A stretch of 64,000 nt of DNA from Prevotellaceae bacterium UBA4361 (GTDB taxonomy: Bacteria; Bacteroidota; Bacteroidia; Bacteroidales; Bacteroidaceae), in NCBI GenBank assembly GCA_002393575.1, contig DGSN01000007.1, positions 6,670-70,669 on the forward strand, given 5' to 3'. Both the position numbers and the translations under genes were made by a program. Each line of letters opens with the position of its first letter. Position 1 is the first letter of the stretch. The notes beneath the pieces are model-generated. The model did no database searches, was not told the origin of the DNA, and worked only from the letters and a program-made list of their open reading frames with translations. Shown piece by piece: positions 41,378-50,450 of the stretch.

Positions 41378-41437
41378 GAAGGGAAAAGTGAGAAGTGAAA
41401 AGTGAAGAGTGCAAAGTGAAAATAACAATATATAGCC

Positions 41438-44400
41438 ATGCCAGGAATATCAAGTTATGTGAGTAATGTGCAGGTGCATGTTACGACGAAGGAATCTAAC
41501 AAGCAGATTAAGTTGCTGACCGATACCGCTCATAAGTTGGAGGAAGAACTGAAGAGTCTCCAAGCGCAGTACGAGTCCCTTAGCGAAGCAGAGAAGGCAG
41601 GAACTAAGGGAAAGGACTTACAGGTGCAGATGAAACAAACGGAGGAACAACTCAAGACGCAGAACCGCCTTATCAAGCAGAGCCGTGAGAATCTAAACCG
41701 TCTGCAAGAGAGTCTGACGAATATGACGGGCATGTCGGTGCGCGACCTGACCACGGCATTAAGTCAGGCGAGGAACGAGATGCGCAAATTTGGCAAGAGT
41801 ACGATGACCGACGAGGACATGGAGTCTTTCCGTCGGTTAGCCAACCATATTTCCCAGTTAGAGGTGCGCATTAAGGAATTGAAGGCTGGATTTGCCGATG
41901 CTTGGAAGCAGAGCAGCAACTATACGAAGGGTAGTCTTGATGAAAACGAGCGTCTGAAGCGTGTCTTGACCGAGCAGCGCGACGTCTTGTCGAAGAACAG
42001 CAAGGAGTGGACGAAGATTACCCAACGCATCAACGCCATCACCTTTGAGAATTTCAAGAAGGCAGGTGGTGACACCCTCTTGAAGGACCTGAGTGCCGCC
42101 ACCGACAAGCAGCTGTCGGATATGCAGCGTTTCTTGCAGGGTATGGTGGATGCAGGCAATCTGGAAGCCAAGGTGCTTGAAAAGGTCAAAGCCAGTTTGC
42201 AAAGTGTGAACGACACCATTCAGCAGCGTGCTCAGACCTCGCTGAGCGAGCGGGCTGGTGGTATCATGCAGAGCTATGAGCAAGCTACCGCCGCACGTCA
42301 GGCATTGAGTGCCGCAGGTGCTCCTCCAACCACAGGTTTGAACAGTACCCAGTTGCAGGAGAGCATCAAACTCTTGCAGCAGTACAGGGAGAGTCTGGCA
42401 ACGACTGACGCCAGTAGCTTGATGCGTGTGGACGAGACCATCCGCAAGATGACCGCCGACTTGCAGCAAGCCAACGAGCGCATTTTGGAAGCCAAAGGGC
42501 ATATTAGCAGTATTGCCGAGGGTGGTTCGGGTTTTGCCAACAGTGTGAAGGACATTGAGCGGCTGAAGACGGGCTTAACCGAATACCGCAAAACCATCGA
42601 TGCCACCACGGACGATGGTGTGAAGGAGATTGCCCGTGTGGAAGAGGAGTTCCAACGTCTGACGGTGCTGGAAAAGACCGCTTCGCTGACCGCCGAGCAT
42701 TACCGTGAGATTGTCGGCGACCCAAGGAGTTGGCGCAGTGTGAAGGAGTTGGAGCAAGCCTACGAGCGTCTGAGTTTCGAGGTTCAGAAGTCGGGCGTTT
42801 CCGCCGAGGAGTTTGCCCGTAAGTCGGAGGTGATGCAGCTCATCAAGAACCGCTTGAACGAACTGAAGGCAGGTTTTCAATCTGTCTGGCAAACCAGCGA
42901 GAACGCCTCCAACAACAGTGTTGCCACGAATTTGCGTGTGATTGAGGTGCTGAAGCAGGAGCAGCAGACCCTTGCCAAGACCCAATCGCAATGGGCGATT
43001 TATGAGAAGCGCATCAACAGCGTTAAGTTCAGTAACTGGATGAAGACAGGTGGAGGAAATGTCCTTGCCGACATCGGCAACGCCACCGACAAGCAGTTGT
43101 CGGATGTGCAACGTTTCTTGCAGGGCATGGTGGATGCCGGAAACATGGAAGAGCGGGTGCTTGAGCGGGTGAAGAACCAGTTGGAAGCCATCAACGACAC
43201 CATCCAGCATCGTGCGCAGACCTCGTTGGAAGACAAAGCCCAGCAAGCGATGAACTACACATCGGGGTCGCAGAGTACCACCAAGATTCAGGAGAATATC
43301 AAGCTCTTGCAGCAGTACAGGGAGAACTTGGAGACCACCAATGAGGGAGGTTTATCGAGGGTTGATGAAACTATCCGCAAGATGACTGCCGACTTGCAGC
43401 AAGCCAATGACCGTGTGCTGGAAGCCAAGAAATACTTGGAGAATGTGAACAGCGGCAATGGCTTCAAGGGTACGTTGACCGACCTCGACCGCTTACGCAA
43501 TGGACTCCGTGCCTATAAGAGTACGCTTGACGTGACGAGCAAGGACGGACAAGAAAAAATCATTGCCGTTGAGCGCGAGTTACAGCGTCTCGACATGTTG
43601 CAGGAGACTGCCACCTTGACTGCCGAGCGGTTTGATGAAATTCTTAAAAACCCAAAGGGTGTGAAGAATATCGACGAATTGAGGATGGCGTATAAGCGTC
43701 TGAAATTCGAAATCAACAATACAGAACTGACGCAGGACGAGTATATAGCGAAGGCGGCGCAGATGAAAGCCATTGACAAGCAGATGAAGGAGTTGACAGA
43801 AACTTGGACACATCATCAAAGTGGTATTCGTGGCGCCATCAACCGACTCAAAAGCTATATCGCCGTCTATCTGGGCTTCAATGCCATCATGAACGAGGTA
43901 CGCAAGCAGTTCGGGCATATCATGGAACTCAGTGACCAGATGACGAATGTGCAGAAGGTAACGAACATGACGACTGAGGAGGTGCGCCGCTTGTCGAAGA
44001 GCTTGCAGGACCTCGACACCCGCACCACCACCCACGACCTGATGGAGTTTGCCACGCAAGCAGGTAAGTTAGGTATCTATACCGAGCATGGGCTTGAAGG
44101 CATGAAGGGTTTCGTGGAGATGGGTGAACGTATCAATGCCACCCTTGGTGAAGATATTGGTGGAGCGGAAGCCATTGCAGGACTGGCAAAGGTGAATGAC
44201 GTGCTGGGTGAGACGAAAAAACATGGTGACGATGTTGGCGAAGCCTTGGATGCCGCAGGTAGTTCCATTCTGAACCTCGGTAACAATACCGCCGCCAGCT
44301 ATCAGGGTATCATGGAGTACGTGAGAAGACTTGGCGCAGTGGGTGCTACAGCCAAGATGACCATGCCCCAACTGATTGCCTTGGGAGGACGTTTGGATGC

Positions 44401-47400
44401 CGTCGGTATCAGTGCAGAGCAGGGCAGTACCGCCTTGATACACTTGATTCGTGGCGTGATGAACCACACCTTCGAGATGGCGAAAGCCGCAGAGCTGGCT
44501 CCTACCTATCTGCAAAGTCTGATTGACGAGGGCAAGAGCTATGAAGCCTTGGTTGCCGTGTTGGAAAAGATTGAGGATGCCGAAGACAGGGCAGGTAAGG
44601 TGCAGGAGGTGATGAATGCCGTGGGTACAGGACGCATGAAACAGAGTGCAGGACTGGCGATGACGCTCAGTTCTCTGGCGACAAATACCGCTGCCTTGGG
44701 TGATGCCTTGCAGTATGCCAGTGAGGGTTATGAGAGTGCCACCGTCGGTATGGGCAATGTGAGTGTGATGTCGCGTGAGTTCACGAAGGTGCAGGATAAT
44801 GCCGCAGGTAGTCTTGCCCGACTGAGAAATGCCTTCAATGAGCTGTTTACCAACAGTGTTATCTATGACTTCTTCAATGGTATCATCAAGGGCTTGGGCA
44901 ATTTCCTTTCGTGGATGCAGAAAGGTTCTCAGAGTATCGTCTCGTGGCAATCCACCATCAAGGCGCTTATTCTTACGTTGATTTCCCTTCAGTTGAATAT
45001 CGGCACGAAGTTTCGTCAAGCCTTGGAACATGGTAGCAGAGCCCTCAAGCAGTTCTGGCAGCGGCTGGTTGCAGCCCAAGGAGCTGCACAGACATTCAAG
45101 GTGGCGATAGAAGGATTGAAGTCGGCACTCAAGACCTTTATTGTATTCGCTGTGCTTGATGGTATCATTAAGTTGATTCAGTACATCCGCAAGGGAGTAG
45201 AAGCCACAAAGGAGTTTAACGAAGCCATCGCTGCCGCCGCCAAGGAGGAGGACGAGATGATTGCAAAGAGTCGTCAACTCTCGGATCGTATTTCCCAGCT
45301 CACCAAGAACAATGAGCAGAATGTAGATAGCCATCGAGAGTTGAAGAAGACGATTAACGACTTAAATGGCGTGATGCAGAGCTACCTCGGTTTTCAACTT
45401 AGCGAGACGAACCTATTAAAGAACCAGACGCAAGCCCGTGACCTCCTGAACAGCAAGATTCGTGAAACTATCGTGCTGAAGAAGCAGGAAGCCGCTGAAA
45501 AGCTGTTGGAAGAGAAGTATGGAACGACTCGTGAAAACCGTTGGACGGGCGTGCGCGACAAGTTGACCGAGGAAGTAGGCGACCGCAATACGAGTGTCAT
45601 TGAGAGTGCGCTTCGTAGGACGATGCAGCGACTGGTGGATGCCCTTCCTAAGTCGGAGTTGAAAAACAGCCAGGACAACTGGGGCGTTCAGAACATGCGT
45701 CAAGGTAACATGATGGAATATCTCATTACGCAGAGTGGCTTGAAGCTGAACAAGACTGCCAAGGATGCCATCTATGATAATTTCGACGACATCAAGAAGT
45801 TGTGGAACGACCTTGTGAAGGAGCGTGGTGAGCGTGTGCGTCTTGCAGAGAGTACAGGTGCTCAGATGGACGAAGCTGTCACCCGTAGCTACCAAGACAC
45901 CTTGAAGATGCTGAATAGCACCCTCAAGGAGATTCAGAACTTGCAGAAGCAGTTCAATGGCAGTACCGACAAGAAAGAACGTCAGCAGTTAGCCCAGCGT
46001 CTCGTTGAACTCTCAGCCGACTATCAGAACCTTGCTCATCAGGCAGGTCCACGGATGAGCGGTCAGGTGCTTCAGCGTGTGGAGAACAACAACCGCTATC
46101 TGCAAGGACAGGTACGTAATCAGTGGGAGGACATTGCCCATCCGAATGTATGGGGAAAGAATGGTACCACCCTTGACAAAATGGATACCGAGACCTTGAA
46201 GAACTATGCTGATTATCTGGACAGCGTGGTTGAGAACGGCTTGAAAGTGGGGCAGCAATTCAGCAAGATTTATGCCGACCTCGTGAAGAAGGGAGTGCTT
46301 GATGACAGTATGAGCATGGAGGATGCTCAGAGAAGTGTGAAGGAAGAGTATGACAAGGTGAAGGCAGAGCTTGACCGTCGCCACGACACAATTCAAGGCA
46401 ACTATAAGAGTGACAAGAATAGCGATCGTGACAAGGACAAATGGAAGCGTGAGGCAAAAGACGAGCGTGATGCCACTCTCGCGCAGTTGGATGCCTACTA
46501 CCAGGAGCGTGAAGCCCTTATCAAGCAGCGGTTAGCCGAGGAATCCATTACCGAGGAGGAAGCCGAGCGCAGGAACAACGAGAATGAACTTGTCTGGTTG
46601 GCTGACAGGATGAAGTTGAGAAAGCAGTGGACGAAGCAGCTCAACGCCACGGAGAGCAAGCAGTTTGTGGAGCACTGGAACAATGAACTGAAGTTGAGAA
46701 AGGCGAATTGGAGCCTGATTCAGAAGTTCATGTATGATGTGCGCAGTGAGTATGACGGAGCCACCCGTAAGATGCAGGAGGATGCTACCAAGATACAGGA
46801 GATTATTCACAAGCACAAGGATGCCATCGAGAAGATACTTCTTGAGGGTGACTTCACCGGCAAGGTGCGTGAAGAGTTTCGTCGGTCGATGGACACCATC
46901 GGTTTTATCTTCGGTATCAACGAAGAAGCCGAGGAGCGCACGAAGGCATTAGCCGAGAAGCGTCTGGCGCAGTTGCAGACATGGGCGAGGGATGCCTATT
47001 CCCTGACCATCGAGCAGCTGAAAGAAGCCATGCGCAAGGAGGATAATATCTACCACGTGTGGTTTGAGGGCTTAGGAGACAATGCCGATGCCGAGTTGAC
47101 CGCCTTTCTTCAGAAGCTCCAGCAGTATTCCGACGACATCATCGATGCCGAGCGCAAGGCAGCCAAGGAGTACACCCGTGTGGCTGACAAGATTTGGACA
47201 GGTCGCAGGGAAGAGGGACTTGGTGGCAGGACTCAGAGCGAGTTAGCCGAAGACCGAGAGCGCAGAAGCCAGTCGGGGCAGACTGCCGCGAACTATGCCA
47301 GCAGTTGGGGCTTTGGTGGTGAGTTGGTTTCCGCCAATGCTGAGATAGACGTGATTTATGCTCAGATGGAAGCCAAGAAAGCCTATATCGCCCTCTTGCA

Positions 47401-48715
47401 GCAGGAGACAGACAAGCACATCGAGAACATGAAGGCTCAGGAAGCCGAGACGACTGCCCGTCTTGCCGCCAAGGAGTTGGACTATGCCCGTCGCAGCAGT
47501 TCTATGTCCGACGAAGAGCGCAAGGCAGCCGAGAACGAGATTCAGTCGTTAGAGGCACGTCGCGCCAGCTTGCAGATGTCGGTGAGGGAGTTGCAGGAGG
47601 AGCAGAATATCGCTCTGAGTGACAGCTACACTGCCATGACCGATTTGCAAGAGAAGTATATGCAGAAGATGGTGGAGCGTGCAGCACGAGACTTCGACAC
47701 CTTGCAGGAATACAGCAATGAGATGAGCAGTTTTGCCCAGAGTTTCGGCGAGGGTGTATTTGGTAGCAAGGAAGACCGCCAGAATGCCGCCAAGCAGTTG
47801 TTGACCGACGTGTTGACGACGACCAAGAACTTGGTTCAGCAGTATCTGATACAAGTCAGCACCAAGCGCACGGTGGACCAGATGGAGGTGCAACTTGAAG
47901 CGCAGAAGCAAACGCAGATACAAGCCCTTCGTCAAAAGAGCTTAGCGGACTACGGTGCTAAGAAGATTGCCGAGCTGGAAGTGGAAGGCAGTACGAGCAC
48001 GGCAGAAGCAGCCGTTGGTGGCATAAAAGGAACATCGCAAGAAGTTGCCAAGAAAGGCTGGCTGGGTCTCGCCATCGGTGCTGCCATCAGTCTTGCTTTG
48101 AGTTCGCTGTTAGGACTCGCTTTAGGTGCTATCAATAAGAGCAAGAGCGAGGTAGCCGCTGCCACGGGAGCCAGTTCGGGACAGTTGAAAGCAGGTTTCC
48201 TCACCTATGCTGAAGGTCGTTATCCTGTGTTGGGTGCAGATGGTGAGACTTACATGGCTAAGCGCGAGGACAAGCTACAGACGAAGATTTACCGAGGTGG
48301 TGCGCATTATGGTATCTTCTCAGAGAAGATGCCTGAAGCCGTGATTGATGGACCAACGACGCAGAAGCTGGTTCTGAACTACCCTGAAATCTGGGACAAC
48401 ATTCAAGTGCTCAGTAAGACGGGTGTCATTCCTAACTATCCGAAGCGGAGGAAGCAACGAGGTGTTGCCACTTATGCGGATGGCAATCTTGACGAGATTG
48501 GCACAACGACCGATGCGGGTGCAGCGGTGGACGATGGTGGTGACAGCATGGAAGGTATGCAGTCTTTGATTGCCGCGAATACCGCGATGCTCAAAGCCCT
48601 TCATGCACAGTTGGAAGCTGGCATTGATGCCCACGTGGACATGTATGGCGACAATGGAGTTCGTCAGCGGATGAAGAAGGCTGAAAGGTTCATGCAACGC
48701 AGAGGTAGAGGATAG
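41438..48715 (+). CDS. Tail tape measure protein
   Basis: 2425 aa, the longest gene. The N-terminal third is coiled coil with a duplicated block of about 330 residues (TDKQLSD[M/V]QRFLQGMVDAGN and VDETIRKMTADLQQAN occur twice, at about 42095 and 43080). Around residues 820-1150 is the TP901-type core (LSDQMTNVQKVTNMTTEEVR; QAGKLGIYTEHGLEG; GGRLDAVGISAEQGST). Hydrophobic segments near residues 1230 and 2205-2230 (LGLAIGAAISLALSSLLGLA) would allow membrane insertion at DNA ejection. It sets tail length. The length implies a long non-contractile or contractile tail, roughly 0.15 nm per residue by the family rule. Confidence 0.9.
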   Translation: MPGISSYVSNVQVHVTTKESNKQIKLLTDTAHKLEEELKSLQAQYESLSEAEKAGTKGKDLQVQMKQTEEQLKTQNRLIKQSRENLNRLQESLTNMTGMSVRDLTTALSQARNEMRKFGKSTMTDEDMESFRRLANHISQLEVRIKELKAGFADAWKQSSNYTKGSLDENERLKRVLTEQRDVLSKNSKEWTKITQRINAITFENFKKAGGDTLLKDLSAATDKQLSDMQRFLQGMVDAGNLEAKVLEKVKASLQSVNDTIQQRAQTSLSERAGGIMQSYEQATAARQALSAAGAPPTTGLNSTQLQESIKLLQQYRESLATTDASSLMRVDETIRKMTADLQQANERILEAKGHISSIAEGGSGFANSVKDIERLKTGLTEYRKTIDATTDDGVKEIARVEEEFQRLTVLEKTASLTAEHYREIVGDPRSWRSVKELEQAYERLSFEVQKSGVSAEEFARKSEVMQLIKNRLNELKAGFQSVWQTSENASNNSVATNLRVIEVLKQEQQTLAKTQSQWAIYEKRINSVKFSNWMKTGGGNVLADIGNATDKQLSDVQRFLQGMVDAGNMEERVLERVKNQLEAINDTIQHRAQTSLEDKAQQAMNYTSGSQSTTKIQENIKLLQQYRENLETTNEGGLSRVDETIRKMTADLQQANDRVLEAKKYLENVNSGNGFKGTLTDLDRLRNGLRAYKSTLDVTSKDGQEKIIAVERELQRLDMLQETATLTAERFDEILKNPKGVKNIDELRMAYKRLKFEINNTELTQDEYIAKAAQMKAIDKQMKELTETWTHHQSGIRGAINRLKSYIAVYLGFNAIMNEVRKQFGHIMELSDQMTNVQKVTNMTTEEVRRLSKSLQDLDTRTTTHDLMEFATQAGKLGIYTEHGLEGMKGFVEMGERINATLGEDIGGAEAIAGLAKVNDVLGETKKHGDDVGEALDAAGSSILNLGNNTAASYQGIMEYVRRLGAVGATAKMTMPQLIALGGRLDAVGISAEQGSTALIHLIRGVMNHTFEMAKAAELAPTYLQSLIDEGKSYEALVAVLEKIEDAEDRAGKVQEVMNAVGTGRMKQSAGLAMTLSSLATNTAALGDALQYASEGYESATVGMGNVSVMSREFTKVQDNAAGSLARLRNAFNELFTNSVIYDFFNGIIKGLGNFLSWMQKGSQSIVSWQSTIKALILTLISLQLNIGTKFRQALEHGSRALKQFWQRLVAAQGAAQTFKVAIEGLKSALKTFIVFAVLDGIIKLIQYIRKGVEATKEFNEAIAAAAKEEDEMIAKSRQLSDRISQLTKNNEQNVDSHRELKKTINDLNGVMQSYLGFQLSETNLLKNQTQARDLLNSKIRETIVLKKQEAAEKLLEEKYGTTRENRWTGVRDKLTEEVGDRNTSVIESALRRTMQRLVDALPKSELKNSQDNWGVQNMRQGNMMEYLITQSGLKLNKTAKDAIYDNFDDIKKLWNDLVKERGERVRLAESTGAQMDEAVTRSYQDTLKMLNSTLKEIQNLQKQFNGSTDKKERQQLAQRLVELSADYQNLAHQAGPRMSGQVLQRVENNNRYLQGQVRNQWEDIAHPNVWGKNGTTLDKMDTETLKNYADYLDSVVENGLKVGQQFSKIYADLVKKGVLDDSMSMEDAQRSVKEEYDKVKAELDRRHDTIQGNYKSDKNSDRDKDKWKREAKDERDATLAQLDAYYQEREALIKQRLAEESITEEEAERRNNENELVWLADRMKLRKQWTKQLNATESKQFVEHWNNELKLRKANWSLIQKFMYDVRSEYDGATRKMQEDATKIQEIIHKHKDAIEKILLEGDFTGKVREEFRRSMDTIGFIFGINEEAEERTKALAEKRLAQLQTWARDAYSLTIEQLKEAMRKEDNIYHVWFEGLGDNADAELTAFLQKLQQYSDDIIDAERKAAKEYTRVADKIWTGRREEGLGGRTQSELAEDRERRSQSGQTAANYASSWGFGGELVSANAEIDVIYAQMEAKKAYIALLQQETDKHIENMKAQEAETTARLAAKELDYARRSSSMSDEERKAAENEIQSLEARRASLQMSVRELQEEQNIALSDSYTAMTDLQEKYMQKMVERAARDFDTLQEYSNEMSSFAQSFGEGVFGSKEDRQNAAKQLLTDVLTTTKNLVQQYLIQVSTKRTVDQMEVQLEAQKQTQIQALRQKSLADYGAKKIAELEVEGSTSTAEAAVGGIKGTSQEVAKKGWLGLAIGAAISLALSSLLGLALGAINKSKSEVAAATGASSGQLKAGFLTYAEGRYPVLGADGETYMAKREDKLQTKIYRGGAHYGIFSEKMPEAVIDGPTTQKLVLNYPEIWDNIQVLSKTGVIPNYPKRRKQRGVATYADGNLDEIGTTTDAGAAVDDGGDSMEGMQSLIAANTAMLKALHAQLEAGIDAHVDMYGDNGVRQRMKKAERFMQRRGRG

Positions 48716-48731
48716 TTGACAAACACGAAAA

Positions 48732-48772
48732 AGCAGGGAAGTGGCAACGGTTGTTGTCACTTCCTCGCTTTT
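48732..48772 (+). terminator. Terminator after the tape measure gene
   Basis: GGGAAGTG...CACTTCC stem with an inner GCAAC/GTTGT helix and outer AGC/GCT, ending in TTTT, 17 bases after the stop. Confidence 0.75.
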
Positions 48773-48775
48773 GTG

Positions 48776-48840
48776 CCGAAAGCAAAACTTTCGGGTACTG
48801 AGAAATCAAAGACCGAAAGCGAAACTTTCGGGGACGGTGG
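48776..48840 (+). repeat. Two palindromes, both suffix classes
   Basis: CCGAAAG-CAAAA-CTTTCGG plus GTACTGAGAAA, then CCGAAAG-CGAAA-CTTTCGG plus GGACGGTGG. Confidence 0.85.
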
Positions 48841-48873
48841 CGAGAGAAAAAGGATTGCAGGGAAACAACGGAA

Positions 48874-49170
48874 TTAGACAAGGGAGGCAAATGCTTGAGC
48901 GTAGTCGGAGGAGGTGACGTAGCCACGGGTGTTGACGGGGATGGTGGCAGTTCGGTTGTCGAGTCGCAGCTTTACGTTGGATGCGTTCTGCTGCATTTCG
49001 AGCAGGTGTCCCTCCCACTCTACTTCGAACTTGAAAAAGAGTGTGAGGAGGATGGGCAGGGTGAAGAAGTTCCTGCATGTCTCTGACAGTTCCTCGCTGA
49101 TGGAGGTGCAAGTCCATTCGATGTCGGAGTCTGGACCTTGCAGTTTGCGGATATCGTTGAGTGTAAGCAT
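48874..49170 (-). CDS. Small hypothetical phage protein
   Basis: 98 aa, start at 49170 after GGGGTTGATGGGG leader repeats. It reads MLTLNDIRKLQGPDSDIEWT and contains a beta-rich middle. It lies opposite in direction to the tape measure. No family recognised. Confidence 0.5.
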   Translation of the reverse strand: MLTLNDIRKLQGPDSDIEWTCTSISEELSETCRNFFTLPILLTLFFKFEVEWEGHLLEMQQNASNVKLRLDNRTATIPVNTRGYVTSSDYAQAFASLV

Positions 49171-49202
49171 GGGGTTGATGGGGTTAATGGGGTTGATGGG
49201 GA
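49171..49202 (+). repeat. GGGGTTGATGGGGTTAATGGGG leader repeat
   Basis: About 10-base unit (TGGGGTTAA/G) repeated three times directly upstream of a minus-strand start. Similar tracts occur at about 16211, 21881, 24493, 25544, 26884, 28699, 49444 and 50870. All are G-rich on the plus strand. Confidence 0.7.
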
Positions 49203-49203
49203 A

Positions 49204-49269
49204 CCGAAAGCGGAACTTTCGGGTACTGAGAAGGACAATACCCGAAAGCAGAACTTTCGGGAACGGTGG
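49204..49269 (+). repeat. Two palindromes, both suffix classes
   Basis: CCGAAAG-CGGAA-CTTTCGG plus GTACTGAGAA, then CCCGAAAG-CAGAA-CTTTCGGG plus AACGGTGG. Confidence 0.85.
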
Positions 49270-49273
49270 TGGA

Positions 49274-49438
49274 TTACCTGAAGTTGGAGAGGTTCTTGCG
49301 GAGTTCTCGGAGTTCGTCCTCGTTGATGCTGTTCGACTGGAGCAGGGCTTGCTCTTCGGTCGTGAAGCCGTTACGTCTCTTCAAGAGGATGTCGATAATG
49401 GCTGAGACGAGGGAGCCGATGATAAGTAGTAGAATCAT
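49274..49438 (-). CDS. Small membrane protein (54 aa)
   Basis: ATG at 49438. One hydrophobic helix (MILLLIIGSLVSAIIDILLK) followed by a charged helical tail. A longer reading in this frame continues into repeats and is rejected. No family recognised. Confidence 0.5.
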   Translation of the reverse strand: MILLLIIGSLVSAIIDILLKRRNGFTTEEQALLQSNSINEDELRELRKNLSNFR

Positions 49439-49474
49439 GGGAAAATGGGGTTGATGGGGTTGATGAATGGGAAT

Positions 49475-49503
49475 CCCGAAAGCAGAACTTTCGGGCACGG
49501 TGG
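49475..49503 (+). repeat. Dispersed palindrome, ACGGTGG class
   Basis: CCCGAAAG-CAGAA-CTTTCGGG plus CACGGTGG, adjoining the stop of the next gene. Confidence 0.85.
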
Positions 49504-49950
49504 TTAATTCCAAGAGTTTTCTTCGAGTCGTTCGTTGTCGAGATGCTTTGTCTCGTAATCCTGATACTGGATGTCGCCGTCTTCGAGTTCCAGTTGTCGG
49601 AGTTCGCTGATGGCGATGTCTCGGAGTGTGGTTTGGACGAGCGTTTCTCCACGCTGCACGTAGATGACAGGCACAGGGCAGTCTTCCCATAAGATGCTTC
49701 GCAACGCCCACATCTTTGCCGAATCGGAAAAGTCGCGTCGAAGCTTTGTGAATTCCACTTCTGGCATCATCTGTGCGAGTTCGTGTCGAACGGTGTCGAT
49801 GTGCTTGTAATCGCTGTAGATGACTTGCGCCTGTACCTGGCCGCCTTCTTCCTTCACTTCCATGCCTCGAAGATGGAAGCTGAAATACTCCTTCAGCATC
49901 TTGGCATAGTCACGCTGCTGATTTGTAAGGGCTTTGATTCTTTTACTCAT
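49504..49950 (-). CDS. Hypothetical phage protein behind a structured leader
   Basis: 148 aa from the ATG at 49950; the frame continues upstream through the leader RNA and is rejected. It starts MSKRIKALTNQQRDYAKMLK, helical, then alternates strands (VQAQVIYSDYKHIDTVRHEL). No family recognised. The leader carries a terminator-like helix 20 bases before the start, so expression may be controlled by attenuation. Confidence 0.5.
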   Translation of the reverse strand: MSKRIKALTNQQRDYAKMLKEYFSFHLRGMEVKEEGGQVQAQVIYSDYKHIDTVRHELAQMMPEVEFTKLRRDFSDSAKMWALRSILWEDCPVPVIYVQRGETLVQTTLRDIAISELRQLELEDGDIQYQDYETKHLDNERLEENSWN

Positions 49951-49969
49951 AAAGTTTTGGTTTTGACAA

Positions 49970-50056
49970 AATAAAAAATAGGCAATAAGAGTTGTCAAAG
50001 TCCAAAACTGCGGAAACTTTCGGGGTGTCACCACTACCCGACTCATTATTGCCTAT
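49970..50056 (-). promoter_or_regulatory. Structured leader / attenuator RNA ending in an intrinsic terminator
   Basis: Minus-strand RNA: 11-bp stem ATAGGCAATAA (50056-50046) with TTATTGCCTAT (49988-49978), extended by GAG/CTC (50044-50042 / 49991-49989) past one bulged base. It encloses about 50 bases that include GGGTAGTGG and GGTGACACC, then TTTTTTATTTT. It sits between the promoter at 50151 and the start at 49950. It could be a transcription attenuator, a riboswitch-like leader or a short independent RNA. Confidence 0.6.
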
Positions 50057-50112
50057 AGGATATAATAGGTTTATTACAATGTTGGCAGATACAAAAATAG
50101 CCGCTGTTGGGC

Positions 50113-50128
50113 GGCATCCATTTCGTAC
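50113..50128 (-). other. Small G/C-rich hairpin in the same leader
   Basis: GCCGC-CCAACA-GCGGC followed by TATTTTT on the minus strand (approximate 50098-50117), an additional terminator-like structure upstream of the main helix. Confidence 0.4.
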
Positions 50129-50150
50129 CGCAATTCTGGTTTTGACAGTG

Positions 50151-50182
50151 CAAATGTATGGTTTTCGGTTTGAACTGCCAAA
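50151..50182 (-). promoter_or_regulatory. Host-type promoter for the leader RNA and 49504-49950 gene
   Basis: Minus strand: TTTG (50182-50179), 20 bases, TACATTTG (50158-50151). Predicted start near 50144, giving a leader of about 195 nt. Confidence 0.65.
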
Positions 50183-50232
50183 TTATTTTCTAATTATTTT
50201 GGGAAATATGTTGTAGAACATAATTTTCGAAA

Positions 50233-50265
50233 GAAAAAGTGGCGACCCTCACGGGCAGCCACTCC
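50233..50265 (-). terminator. Terminator after the minus-strand operon
   Basis: Minus strand: AGTGGC...GCCACT stem with inner CCC/GGG, followed by TTTTT. It closes the operon that begins at the PcfK region or at 51891. Confidence 0.7.
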
Positions 50266-50332
50266 AAAAAATTTTCAAACTTTTAAATACATCATGTGCG
50301 CAACTAAAAATGTGCAACAACATGAAACACGT

Positions 50333-50418
50333 CACCCAAGATGGGTGAAGGAGTGGGTAGAGGACTGTCGAGCATCCCCTACCCGATGTGGCTCACCATT
50401 CGTCGGAACGTGGTGAGC
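50333..50418. other. Three consecutive perfect hairpins
   Basis: CACCC/GGGTG (50333-50347), GGGTAG/CTACCC (50355-50384) and GCTCACCA/TGGTGAGC (50391-50418), with only 6-7 bases between. They lie in the 3' region after the 50451-50870 gene. A structured 3' UTR or small RNA is possible. The rest of 50266-50450 shows nothing else. Confidence 0.55.
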
Positions 50419-50450
50419 GCGATGGTTCAGTCGATTATATCGGATGGCAT

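Noticed and set aside
44069..45334. 421-aa open frame on the minus strand
   Set aside because: Antisense to the tape measure core domain, which has clear TP901 motifs on the plus strand.
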